A stretch of DNA of 64,000 nucleotides. Source: Lutimonas halocynthiae. Its GTDB lineage: Bacteria > Bacteroidota > Bacteroidia > Flavobacteriales > Flavobacteriaceae. The notes beneath the pieces are model-generated. The model was not told where the DNA came from and made no database searches. It saw only the letters and a list, made by a program, of their open reading frames with translations. Location of the stretch: the NCBI RefSeq assembly GCF_030409835.1, contig NZ_JAUFQO010000016.1, positions 842,263 through 906,262 of the forward strand. The letters run 5' to 3'. The position numbers were made by a program, and so were the translations under genes. Shown one piece after another: positions 7,390 through 15,241 of this stretch (the stretch's first letter is position 1; each line of letters opens with the position of its first letter).

Positions 7390-9066
7390 ATGATAAAAAA
7401 AATATTAACACCTTGGCAACGTTTTATAAGCCTACTTGAATTAGACAAAAGAGATATCAGACAGGTATTTTACTATGCCATATTTGCAGGTTTAGTTGCG
7501 CTGTCACTTCCTTTAGGAATACAGGCAATTATCAATTTAATACAAGGGGCTCAAGTATCAACCTCCTGGATTGTATTGGTCATCATCGTTACACTTGGAG
7601 TAGCCTTTCAAGGTGCCTTGCAGCTCATGCAAATACGCATTTTGGAAAACATACAGCAAAAAATATTTACCCGCTCATCTTTTGAATTCGTATACCGTTT
7701 CCCTAAAATTATTTTAAGTGAATTTGGTCAAGACTATCCTCCTGAATTGGCTAACCGATTTTTCGATACGCTAACTGTTCAAAAAGGCTTGTCTAAAATC
7801 TTAATCGACTTCCCTGCTGCCCTTTTGCAAATAATTTTAGGATTACTGCTCTTGTCATTCTACCATCCATTTTTTATTATATATGGAATTTTACTCATCC
7901 TATTGGTTTTTTTACTCTTCAAGTCAACAGCAAAAAAGGGATTGGAAAGCAGTTTGTTAGAATCAAAAAAGAAATACAATGTAGCGCATTGGATTCAAGA
8001 GGTTGCCAGGTCATTGATTAGTTTTAAGCTTTCTGGCAGAACGACCCTGGCTATGAAAAAAAATGATGAATTGACAACCGCATATCTCGATGCACGGGAA
8101 AATCACTTTAAGATTCTGATTATACAGTTCAGCCAAATGATTGGGTTCAAAGTACTTGTTACCTTAGGTTTGTTACTCATCGGAGGGCTTTTGGTTATTA
8201 ACCAGCAGATGAATATTGGCCAATTTGTAGCGGCTGAAATCATTATTCTACTATTAATCAGCTCGGTTGAAAAGGTTATTACAGGTTTAGAATCATTTTA
8301 TGATGTGCTTACTTCGCTCGAAAAAATTGGACAGGTTGTAGATAAAAAACTGGAAAAGCAAGAAGGTGAAGATCCTTTTTCATATCAAAAAGACATTCGT
8401 GTAGAATTAAATGATATAAAATACAATGCTTCAGACGGACAGGAAATCCTCAAAGGAGTCACTTTTGCATTCTCATCGAAAGAAAGAATTCATTTAACCG
8501 GAGATTCAGGTTCTGGTAAAACCACCTTATTAAAAATTATCTCGGGTTTGATCGCTTCTACTTCAGGAGCGCTATATATCAATGACATTTCCGACAAAGC
8601 AATATGGACTAATATGTATAGGGCTAATATCGGGCAAGTATTACCTGGTCAAACACCTTTCGAAGGCAGTATCCTGGAAAATATTGTATTTGATAACAAA
8701 GATTTCGACAAAGAACGGTTGAATGAGGTGCTACAACTTTTGGGCTTATTAGATTTTATCAAAAGGCAGGCCAACGGAATACATACAGTAATACATCCAG
8801 AAGGACAAAAAATTCCCATTACCATATCCAAACGTATCCTTATGGCAAGGGCCATATTGCATGAACCAAAATTATTAATTCTAAAAGATCCTCTTGAATA
8901 TTTTGAGGATGAAGAAGCCCAGCGCATCATCAAATATTTGGTTTCACCAGAAAGAAACTGGGCTCTGGTTGTGTCGAGCAATAACCCTATGTGGAAGCAA
9001 AAATGTACTAAAACCGTGGTTTTGAATAATGGAATTATAATGAAAAACAACTCTCAACATGCTTAA
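7390..9066 (+). CDS. ABC exporter-like protein (membrane domain fused to a degenerate ATPase domain)
   Basis: A 558-residue protein from the ATG at 7390 (a longer frame from 7228 would run through the inverted repeat). Residues about 25-310 hold five to six membrane segments of an ABC exporter; the nucleotide-binding domain follows. Walker A is intact (GDSGSGKTT, residues 371-379). The signature LSGGQ is replaced by IPITI before SKRILMARAIL, Walker B reads LLILKDP where LLILDEP is expected (Lys499-Asp500), and the H-loop histidine is replaced by Ser/Asn in VVSSNNP. ATP may bind, but normal hydrolysis is doubtful. The gene overlaps the HlyD-like adaptor by 8 bases and a TolC-like gene follows, so this is a type I secretion-like or efflux set. 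The substrate is unknown. Confidence 0.85.
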   Translation: MIKKILTPWQRFISLLELDKRDIRQVFYYAIFAGLVALSLPLGIQAIINLIQGAQVSTSWIVLVIIVTLGVAFQGALQLMQIRILENIQQKIFTRSSFEFVYRFPKIILSEFGQDYPPELANRFFDTLTVQKGLSKILIDFPAALLQIILGLLLLSFYHPFFIIYGILLILLVFLLFKSTAKKGLESSLLESKKKYNVAHWIQEVARSLISFKLSGRTTLAMKKNDELTTAYLDARENHFKILIIQFSQMIGFKVLVTLGLLLIGGLLVINQQMNIGQFVAAEIIILLLISSVEKVITGLESFYDVLTSLEKIGQVVDKKLEKQEGEDPFSYQKDIRVELNDIKYNASDGQEILKGVTFAFSSKERIHLTGDSGSGKTTLLKIISGLIASTSGALYINDISDKAIWTNMYRANIGQVLPGQTPFEGSILENIVFDNKDFDKERLNEVLQLLGLLDFIKRQANGIHTVIHPEGQKIPITISKRILMARAILHEPKLLILKDPLEYFEDEEAQRIIKYLVSPERNWALVVSSNNPMWKQKCTKTVVLNNGIIMKNNSQHA

Positions 9067-10414
9067 TATATCTCATAATCAATTGAACAAGAAAGTGACC
9101 ATGGAAGGTTACACTTCTTATAAAAAAGCTTTTGAAAGGATTCACTTTAAGCTTTTCAACAAATTTGTAGGCGTGTTTTCACTAATCTGTCTTGTGATGC
9201 TGTTTTTGCCATGGACTCAAAATGTTACAGCAGATGGCTATGTTACGACCCTAACACCAGATCAAAGGCCACAAACCATACAATCTCAAATTCCGGGACG
9301 TATTGAAAAATGGCATGTGAAGGAAGGAGATTTTGTAAAAAAGGGAGATACCATTCTATTTATTTCCGAAATTAAAACTGAATACCAGGATCCGAAGCTA
9401 ATTGAAAGAAGCAAATTACAGCGTGATGCAAAAAACAACTCTGTCTTGTCTTATAAACAAAAGGTCATAGCCTTAGAAAATCAATCATCCGCTATTAACA
9501 ACGAGCTGCGATTAAAACTATCTCAGGCTGAAAATAAACTGTTGCAATCACACCTAAAAGTTAAAAGTGACAGTATGGATTTAGCAGCCGCGGGAGTTAA
9601 TTACAAAATTGCTCAGGTACAGTACGAAAGAGCCATTACCCTGCAAAAGGAAGGTTTAAAACCAATGACTGATGTAGAGCAAAAAAATATAAAGTTGCAA
9701 GGAACCCAAGCCAAGCTCATTTCTCAGGAAAACAAGTTGATGGCAAGTAAAAATGATGTGATCAATGCTGAAATAGAAATCAATCGTATTTCGGCTGAAT
9801 ACGCCGACAAACTATCTAAAGCACAAAGCGATAAGTTCACAGCGCTATCAAGTCAGTTTGAAGCAGAAGTAGAAACTTCAAAGCTTGATAACAGAACTTC
9901 CAATTATGAAATCAGGAACAGTTTGTATTATATCACTGCACCTTTTGATGGCTATGTAAATAAGGCCATCAGAGCTGGAATCGGAGAAACATTTAAAGAC
10001 GGAGAATCTCTAGTGGGAATAATGCCGGTGAACTATGACCTGGCCGTAGAGACGTTTGTTGAACCGCTTGATCTTCCGTTAATACATAAAGGTGAAAAAA
10101 TACGTATCCAATTTGACGGATGGCCTGCCATTTTCTTTAGTGGATGGCCCAATGCAGCTTTCGGAACCTTTGCCGGAAAAGTAGTTGCAGTAGAAACATT
10201 CATTAGCAGCAACGGAAAATTCAGGGTCTTAATTGCTCCTGATGAAACGGAGAATGCATGGCCAAAAAACGTACGCGTAGGCTCAGGAGCCTATACGATT
10301 GCTTTGCTAGAAGATGTGCCAATTTGGTATGAATTATGGAGAAAATTAAATGGATTTCCGCCAAATTATTATACCCCAGAATCAAAATCTGTTGAAAATA
10401 AATCTAAACAATAA
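9059..10414 (+). CDS. HlyD-family periplasmic adaptor (membrane fusion protein)
   Basis: A 451-residue membrane fusion protein. One membrane anchor lies at about residues 36-52 (FVGVFSLICLVMLFLPW). It is followed by a half lipoyl domain (QIPGRIEKWHVKEGDFVKKGD), a long alpha-helical hairpin rich in Gln/Lys/Glu at about 110-290, the second lipoyl half (ITAPFDGYVNKAIRAGIGE), and a beta-barrel region. It would bridge the inner-membrane ABC protein and the outer-membrane channel. It starts within the last codons of the ABC gene and ends 4 bases before the TolC-like gene, so the three form one operon. Confidence 0.9.
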   Translation: MLNISHNQLNKKVTMEGYTSYKKAFERIHFKLFNKFVGVFSLICLVMLFLPWTQNVTADGYVTTLTPDQRPQTIQSQIPGRIEKWHVKEGDFVKKGDTILFISEIKTEYQDPKLIERSKLQRDAKNNSVLSYKQKVIALENQSSAINNELRLKLSQAENKLLQSHLKVKSDSMDLAAAGVNYKIAQVQYERAITLQKEGLKPMTDVEQKNIKLQGTQAKLISQENKLMASKNDVINAEIEINRISAEYADKLSKAQSDKFTALSSQFEAEVETSKLDNRTSNYEIRNSLYYITAPFDGYVNKAIRAGIGETFKDGESLVGIMPVNYDLAVETFVEPLDLPLIHKGEKIRIQFDGWPAIFFSGWPNAAFGTFAGKVVAVETFISSNGKFRVLIAPDETENAWPKNVRVGSGAYTIALLEDVPIWYELWRKLNGFPPNYYTPESKSVENKSKQ

Positions 10415-10418
10415 CCTG

Positions 10419-11828
10419 ATGAAAAAGCTAATCATTTATCTGTTTTGTTTTACTGTGACAATCAGTGTTCAAGCCAATAACCCTGAGTTTAAAACCTTTA
10501 GCTTTCAAGAGTATTTAGGCTATGTAAAAAAACACCATCCCCTGTTAAAACAGGCCAATTTAAACTTGAGTATAGGAGAAGCCAACTTGTTAAGAGCTCG
10601 TGGTGGTTTTGATCCAAAAATTGAAGTTGATTTTAATACGAAAGAGTTTAAAAATACGGAGTATTATAATGAGTTAAATGCCGCATTTAAAGTACCTATT
10701 TGGTACGGCGTTGAATTTAAAGCCAATTTTGAAAATAATACCGGTGAGTTTTTAAATCCAGACATGACGGTTCCTGAAGAAGGCTTATACAGTGCTGGTG
10801 TTTCTATATCATTGGCTCAAGGCTTGATCATTAATGATCGTATGGCTAGTTTAAAAAAGGCGCGCTTCTTTCAAGATCAGACTAAAGCGGAAAGGGATTT
10901 GCTCGTAAATCAATTACTATATGATGCCAGCATTGCCTATTTTAGATGGCTGCAGGCTTATAATGAAGAACAAATTTATATTAACTTTTCTAAAAATGCC
11001 AGCATCAGGCTAAGCGCGATTAAAAGAAGTTATGACCAGGGTGATAAAGCTGCCATTGACACATTGGAAGCAAAAATCACTGTACAAAATTGGTTGCTCG
11101 GGCAAAAAGCAGCCCAATTGAAACGTCGAAAAGCGGGTTTATATGCAAGTAGTTATTTATGGCTTGAAGATGTACCATTGGAATTTGAAGAGAGAGTGAT
11201 TCCTGAGTTACCAACAGAAGACGTCCTCAACAGCTCATTATCATTGCAAACGATTTCGGCAGATTCTTTAGTTATAAGCGATCACCCCAAACTAAGGTCT
11301 CTTAATTTCAAAATGGAGTCGCTTAATGTGGACCGTCGTTTAAAATCTAATAAACTATTGCCGAAGCTTGATTTTCAATACAACTTTCTCGCTTCAGACT
11401 ACGAGAACCAATATTTATTTAACACTTCAAATTACAAGGCTATGGTAAACTTTAGCATGCCGATTTTTTTACGAAAAGAACGAGGTGATTTGAAATTGTC
11501 AAAATTAAAATTACAGGATATCAACTATGAGATAAGTGCCTCGTCTCTATCTTTAAGGAATAAAACCGTAGCGGTAAAAACTGAAATTGTATCGTTAAAC
11601 GAACAGGAAGAAATTGTTCAAAGTATTGTTGCAGACTATAAAGTGTTGCTAAATGGTGAAGAAAGAAAATTTTTCTTGGGTGAAAGCTCTTTGTTTTTGA
11701 TCAATTCCAGAGAACAAAGTTTGATCACTTCACAGCTAAAAGAGAATGAAATTACTGTGAAAAGGTTAAGCGCCATGGCCAAATTATTTAACGTCTTGGG
11801 CATTGTACCTGATGTAGTTATGAATTAA
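10419..11828 (+). CDS. TolC-family outer-membrane efflux protein
   Basis: From the ATG at 10419 the protein has 469 residues with a signal peptide (MKKLIIYLFCFTVTISVQA, cleavage after the Ala). An upstream in-frame ATG at 10350 lies inside the HlyD gene and would bury the signal peptide, so it is unlikely. The mature part shows the outer-membrane efflux pattern: two helical repeats (KQANLNLSIGEANLLRARGG; LRSLNFKMESLNVDRRLKSN) each followed by beta-strand-like segments. It should form the outer-membrane duct of the exporter encoded just upstream. The stop codon abuts the tRNA-Pro-associated repeat. Confidence 0.9.
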   Translation: MKKLIIYLFCFTVTISVQANNPEFKTFSFQEYLGYVKKHHPLLKQANLNLSIGEANLLRARGGFDPKIEVDFNTKEFKNTEYYNELNAAFKVPIWYGVEFKANFENNTGEFLNPDMTVPEEGLYSAGVSISLAQGLIINDRMASLKKARFFQDQTKAERDLLVNQLLYDASIAYFRWLQAYNEEQIYINFSKNASIRLSAIKRSYDQGDKAAIDTLEAKITVQNWLLGQKAAQLKRRKAGLYASSYLWLEDVPLEFEERVIPELPTEDVLNSSLSLQTISADSLVISDHPKLRSLNFKMESLNVDRRLKSNKLLPKLDFQYNFLASDYENQYLFNTSNYKAMVNFSMPIFLRKERGDLKLSKLKLQDINYEISASSLSLRNKTVAVKTEIVSLNEQEEIVQSIVADYKVLLNGEERKFFLGESSLFLINSREQSLITSQLKENEITVKRLSAMAKLFNVLGIVPDVVMN

Positions 11829-11875
11829 TCTCTTCTGAGGTGATCGGAGGTGAGGTGATCGGAAGTGAGGTGATG
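11828..11875. repeat. 48-bp dispersed repeat, copy 1
   Basis: This stretch matches 33471-33518 with two mismatches in 48 bases; the last 39 bases are identical. It contains internal GAGGTGATCGGA-type repeats about 15 bases long. In both places it is the far end of a composite repeat region that finishes at a tRNA-Pro gene. Confidence 0.85.
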
Positions 11876-11972
11876 GGTTTTTTACAGTCAGTGATCTACC
11901 ATGGGGAACGATGCCAATAAAAGCTTTAAAAAGACTTCGAAATTCCTTGTTCAAAATTCGATATTCCTTATT

Positions 11973-12216
11973 CAATGGAGGATTACCTCCCTCCGGTCGG
12001 TGATCCTCCATTGGGATCATACTAAAGTAAAATCCTTTTAAATCGCTGCACGATTTGGTCTTTTTTGTTTTCACCCCTTTTTAAAAGTAAACTTTCAATA
12101 TAGGATTACCTCCCTCCGGTCGGTGATCCTGCATTGGGAACGATGCCAATAAAAGCTTTAAAAGTTTCACTTTTAACCTTTTTTTATTGCCACTTCCTTT
12201 GAAAGCAAGCTTTCAA
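11973..12216. repeat. Hairpin array downstream of tRNA-Pro(GGG)
   Basis: Five inverted repeats follow one another: 11973-12013 (15-bp arms, CAATGGAGGATTACC with one wobble), 12040-12056 (AAATCG/CGATTT), 12103-12129 (GGATTACC/GGTGATCC), 12147-12189 (outer CAATAAAA/TTTTATTG, inner TTAAAAGT/ACTTTTAA) and 12199-12216 (TTGAAAGC/GCTTTCAA). The GGATTACC...GGTGATCC element and the TTTTTTGTTTTCACCCC stretch recur near 33587-33851. The outer stem of the fourth hairpin repeats that of the tRNA terminator next to it. No convincing gene lies here. Confidence 0.75.
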
Positions 12217-12223
12217 GTTGTGC

Positions 12224-12264
12224 CAATAAAAAAAGCTCTGCAAAAAATTGCAAAGCTTTTATTG
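12224..12264 (-). terminator. Terminator hairpin of tRNA-Pro(GGG)
   Basis: Read on the minus strand directly after the tRNA, the RNA can form AAAAGCTTTGCAA paired with TTGCAGAGCTTTT (one G:U pair, four-base loop) followed by a run of T. This is a standard intrinsic terminator. Its outer stem, CAATAAAA with TTTTATTG, is shared with a second hairpin at 12147-12189. Confidence 0.75.
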
Positions 12265-12339
12265 TCGGGGTGAGAGGATTTGAACCTCCGACCTCCACGC
12301 CCCCAGCGTGGCGCGCTAACCGGGCTACGCTACACCCCG
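12265..12339 (-). tRNA. tRNA-Pro (anticodon GGG)
   Basis: A 75-base cloverleaf on the minus strand: acceptor stem CGGGGTG/CACCCCG with discriminator A, D-arm, anticodon stem CCACG/CGTGG with loop CTGGGGG (anticodon GGG), five-base variable loop AGGTC and T-arm GGAGG-TTCAAAT-CCTCT. The 3' CCA is not encoded (CAA follows), so the CCA-adding enzyme at 48155-49579 is needed for maturation. Confidence 0.95.
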
Positions 12340-12752
12340 AAAAAAAATAATCAATGAATAGATTATTTTTGTTGGACGACAAATATAATCGTGTAGATTA
12401 ATTCCTACAATAAAAACCCATAAATATTTTTTGAATAATCATTATTGGAATTCTTACTTTTGGTATGAGGCAATGAAGCAATGTAAATTCTTATTCAAAT
12501 AAGCTACCTCATGGTATTTCAAATTCTAAAACCACATAAGATGCTACGTAACATTTTTATGTTTCAGCATAATAGTCATGCCCTATAACTTCAAAGCTCA
12601 GCATAATGATCATCAAATAAATATAAGTGAGAACGAATGCTAATAAGACAATCATAATGAGAGTTATAAAACTCAATATTATTTTTTTTAAATAAATTTT
12701 TCATGCGCATGTAATAAATTCTAATTTACACCACTAACCAAAAAAAACAATA
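12340..12752. other. Gene-free stretch before the ECF sigma gene
   Basis: No coding frame is convincing here. It contains one good promoter (12431-12462). Just after it, ATGAGG near 12465 can pair with CCTCAT near 12505-12510, closing a structured segment of about 45 bases. A CCACTAACCA motif lies at 12731-12740 just before the sigma gene. Roughly 285 bases between promoter and start codon are otherwise unexplained: a long leader or a small RNA are both possible. Confidence 0.4.
12431..12462 (+). promoter_or_regulatory. Bacteroidota-type promoter
   Basis: TTG at 12431-12433 (preceded by a T-run) and TACTTTTG at 12455-12462 match the -33 TTTG and -7 TAnnTTTG elements known for Bacteroidota, with a 21-base gap inside the normal range. 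Transcription would start near 12469, far upstream of the sigma gene at 12753. Confidence 0.55.
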
Positions 12753-13244
12753 TTGAGTAACGATTTTTATAAAACATCCATTTTACCATACGCTGGCATT
12801 ATTATAAAATTATGCCGGGCCTATACCAATTCGCAAGAAGACTTTGAGGATTATTACCAAGAAGTATGTTTGCAAATCTGGAGGAGTAAAAAAAGCTTTC
12901 GTGAGGAATCGAAATGGAGTACCTGGGTTTATCGTATTTCTTTAAATGTTTGTTTGACGCTACTTAAGAAAAAGAAAAATAAGGGCCAACATTTTGCATC
13001 TGACCCGTTACCAGTTGAAGAGACGGAAGATAACTATGCGTTTTCGGATGAATCTCTAAATCTGCTATATGATGCGATTAGAAAACTATCAGAAATCGAC
13101 AGAGCGATCATTATGCTTTATCTGGAAGAAAAACCATATAAAGAAATCGCTGATATTATAGGAACAAACCCAAATAATATAGGCGTCCGTGTAAAAAGAA
13201 TTAAAATAAGATTAAAAAAAATATTAGATGGAAAAATCAATTGA
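12753..13244 (+). CDS. ECF-type RNA polymerase sigma factor
   Basis: A 163-residue sigma-70 family protein with region 2 (about residues 10-75: EDFEDYYQEVCLQIWRSKKS, then WSTWVYRISLNVCL) and region 4 (about 105-155: LSEIDRAIIMLYLEEKPYKE, then IADIIGTNPNNIGVRVKRIK). The start is a TTG at 12753; no ATG gives a full region 2. The motif CCACTAACCA occurs 22 bases before the start and recurs before the paralogous genes at 13998 and 14589. The next gene overlaps by 17 bases and encodes a membrane protein, which fits a sigma/anti-sigma pair. The stimulus and regulon are unknown. Confidence 0.88.
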   Translation: MSNDFYKTSILPYAGIIIKLCRAYTNSQEDFEDYYQEVCLQIWRSKKSFREESKWSTWVYRISLNVCLTLLKKKKNKGQHFASDPLPVEETEDNYAFSDESLNLLYDAIRKLSEIDRAIIMLYLEEKPYKEIADIIGTNPNNIGVRVKRIKIRLKKILDGKIN

Positions 13245-13884
13245 AAATATATGGAAAGAAGGTTTTCTCAAAAGTGATGCACTAGTAGCACCAAAATTAA
13301 ATAACCTGTACAACCAAAAATCAATTCATATCATTGATAAATTTAAACGCATGTTTAGAATAAATTTGATTGCAATTGTAGCATTCTCTTTTTTCTTTTT
13401 AATCATATCCTATTTTGTGGGTATTCCCTTAATGGGCGCTATCTTTTTTGTAGCACTTGCCGTACTAGTAATTATTAATAAGAGATTATTCAATGATTTA
13501 GAAAAAATACATAAGGGCGTAAGTAGTTATCAGTACTTAAAGGCATTTAACCAATGGATACAAAAGATGCTAGTTATCAATAAGAGATTGGCTAAATTTT
13601 TGTATCCAGCGTTTTTTATGTCCATGGTTATAGGTTTTTGGTTTAAGGATGCAGAAGGTATTCCTTTGGGTGAAAGACTTGTGAATGAAGTTTTAATTGG
13701 TTTCCCAGATGTTTATTTGGTATATGGAATTCCTCTTATAGCAATTATTGTTATAGTTTTAATTATGGGCTTACTGGCATTTTTTGGGGGTAGAATTTAT
13801 CAATGGGATTTAAATATTGTTTATGGAAGAGTGTTTAAAAAACTGAAAGAGTTGATGGATGATATAGAAAGTTTAAGAAGTTAA
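13228..13884 (+). CDS. Membrane protein, probable partner of the ECF sigma factor
   Basis: A 218-residue protein with about four membrane segments: two adjacent ones at roughly 45-85 (LIAIVAFSFFFLIISYFVGI; MGAIFFVALAVLVII), one near 125-140 and one near 172-190. The N-terminal 40 residues are soluble and would face the cytoplasm. It overlaps the sigma gene by 17 bases, so the two are translationally coupled. By position it is the likely anti-sigma or sigma-control protein, but it has no zinc-binding anti-sigma motif and I do not recognise a named family. The inference rests on gene order. Confidence 0.6.
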   Translation: MEKSIENIWKEGFLKSDALVAPKLNNLYNQKSIHIIDKFKRMFRINLIAIVAFSFFFLIISYFVGIPLMGAIFFVALAVLVIINKRLFNDLEKIHKGVSSYQYLKAFNQWIQKMLVINKRLAKFLYPAFFMSMVIGFWFKDAEGIPLGERLVNEVLIGFPDVYLVYGIPLIAIIVIVLIMGLLAFFGGRIYQWDLNIVYGRVFKKLKELMDDIESLRS

Positions 13885-13997
13885 ACACCCATTAATGCGC
13901 GTATCTAAAAGCTTTTTTTTTAAATGTTTCAAAAAAAACAGGCTTTACCTGTAATAATTTTTGCTTTCAGCCACTAACCAAGAAAACACTAATTATT

Positions 13998-14450
13998 ATG
14001 ACATTACAAGAAGGCATTAATATTTTAGAAAGTTTGAAGAACCAAACAACTAAAAAATCTGAAATTAAGGTTTACGAGAAATTTCTTCATATTCTTACCG
14101 CATTGAAAAGTAGAACGTTCTCAAAGGATGAAATTCAATCTATAGAAACCGAACTTGATAGATTATATTCTACATCAAATCCTGAGAACAGAAAAAAACA
14201 CTTTAAGAAAGCACTAACTAAATTTGAAAAATATTTAAAGGATACATTTTCCTTAACTTCCAAAGGGTATTACGCCGAATTGGGTATAACTCTAGGAATG
14301 ACTTTTGGAGTTGTTTTAGGAGTGCTTATTGGTCAACGTTTTGAAAGATCTTTAGGAATCTCCTTAGGAATTAGCCTTGGAATGCTAATTGGAATAATTG
14401 TTGGGCGTCATATGGATTCTCAGGCTAAAGCTTCTGGAAATATGCTGTAA
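13998..14450 (+). CDS. Small glycine-zipper membrane protein, copy 1
   Basis: A 150-residue protein that I cannot assign to a named family. The first 90 residues are charged and helical (EGINILESLKNQTTKKSEIK; KDEIQSIETELDRLYSTS). The last 50 residues form a membrane hairpin made of glycine repeats every four residues (LGMTFGVVLGVLIGQ; LGISLGISLGMLIGIIVG) separated by an Arg/Glu turn. This is the glycine-zipper pattern of oligomerising membrane helices. It is paralogous to the protein at 14589-15041, and its leader shares the CCACTAACCA motif with the sigma gene upstream, so it may belong to the sigma regulon. Confidence 0.6.
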   Translation: MTLQEGINILESLKNQTTKKSEIKVYEKFLHILTALKSRTFSKDEIQSIETELDRLYSTSNPENRKKHFKKALTKFEKYLKDTFSLTSKGYYAELGITLGMTFGVVLGVLIGQRFERSLGISLGISLGMLIGIIVGRHMDSQAKASGNML

Positions 14451-14588
14451 TTAGAGCTAAGGCAAACCACTAACCTTTGCAAATTATTCCTTTCAACTAA
14501 AAAATAAGATTGATTAACTCCTGAAAATTTAATGGCTTAATGTAATATTTTCTGCTTTCAGCCACTAACCAAGAAAACACTAATTATT

Positions 14589-15041
14589 ATGACATTACAA
14601 GAAGGCAATAATTTTTTCGAAAGTTTGAAAAACCAAACAACTAAAAAATCTGAAATTAAGATTTACGAGAAATTCATTCATATACTAACTGAATTACAAA
14701 ATAGAGAATTCTCAAAAGATGAAATTCAATCCATTGAAACGGAACTAGAAAGTTTTGATTTTGAATCAAATCGTGATAACAGGATTAAATTTTTCAAAAA
14801 AGCATTTAATAAAATTGAAACTTTTTTAAAGGATACTTTTTCTTTGACTGTTAAAGATTATTACACCAGGCAGGGAATAATTCTGGGATCAAGTTATGGA
14901 ATTCTTTTCGGCGTTGTATTTTTGTCAAGTTTTGAGAGATCTTTGGGCCTACTTTTGGGTATCTGTATCGGATTATTAATCGGTTTAACTATGGGTAAAT
15001 CTCTAGACAGCAAAGCTAAAAATGAATCCAGAGTATTATAA
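14589..15041 (+). CDS. Small glycine-zipper membrane protein, copy 2
   Basis: A 150-residue paralogue of the preceding gene, identical or near-identical at MTLQEG, ESLKNQTTKKSEIK, KDEIQSIETEL and LKDTFSLT. The membrane hairpin keeps the zipper spacing but is more diverged (LGSSYGILFGVVFLSSFERS; LGICIGLLIGLTMGKS). The start and leader are the same as in copy 1, with CCACTAACCA 27 bases before the ATG. The function is unknown; two retained copies suggest a heteromeric or dosage role. No terminator is obvious between the copies. Confidence 0.6.
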   Translation: MTLQEGNNFFESLKNQTTKKSEIKIYEKFIHILTELQNREFSKDEIQSIETELESFDFESNRDNRIKFFKKAFNKIETFLKDTFSLTVKDYYTRQGIILGSSYGILFGVVFLSSFERSLGLLLGICIGLLIGLTMGKSLDSKAKNESRVL

Positions 15042-15241
15042 TCAACGGCGAGAATGTAATCCTTAAAAAGGCATCAAACTAATAACTAAAAAGCGTATCA
15101 AAATCATAAAAAATACCCGGTTTTAAAGCGCTCTGACCTTATCAAGATTCTGTTTTCTGCGAGTCAATAAACGATCTTTATTTCTTAAGTGAATGAAATC
15201 GACACTTATCGTATTAATAGGTCTACCTTCGGTAAAAAATA

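Larger units (their letters stand above)
13950..15041 (+). repeat. Tandem duplication of a gene with its leader
   Basis: The segments starting at 13950 and 14541 share a leader (TGTAATA..., TGCTTTCAGCCACTAACCAA, then AGAAAACACTAATTATTATG) that is nearly identical up to the start codon, followed by genes of equal length (150 codons). DNA identity is high in the first 160 coding bases and lower later, so the duplication is not recent but the leader is conserved. A shorter CCACTAACC lies between the two copies at 14467-14475. Confidence 0.85.

Noticed and set aside
11784-12074. Open frame of 96 codons on the minus strand
   Set aside because: It overlaps the end of the TolC-like gene and the repeat array, and reads repeat-derived peptide text.
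12173-12382. Open frame of 69 codons on the minus strand
   Set aside because: It is the translation of the tRNA-Pro(GGG) gene and its terminator region.
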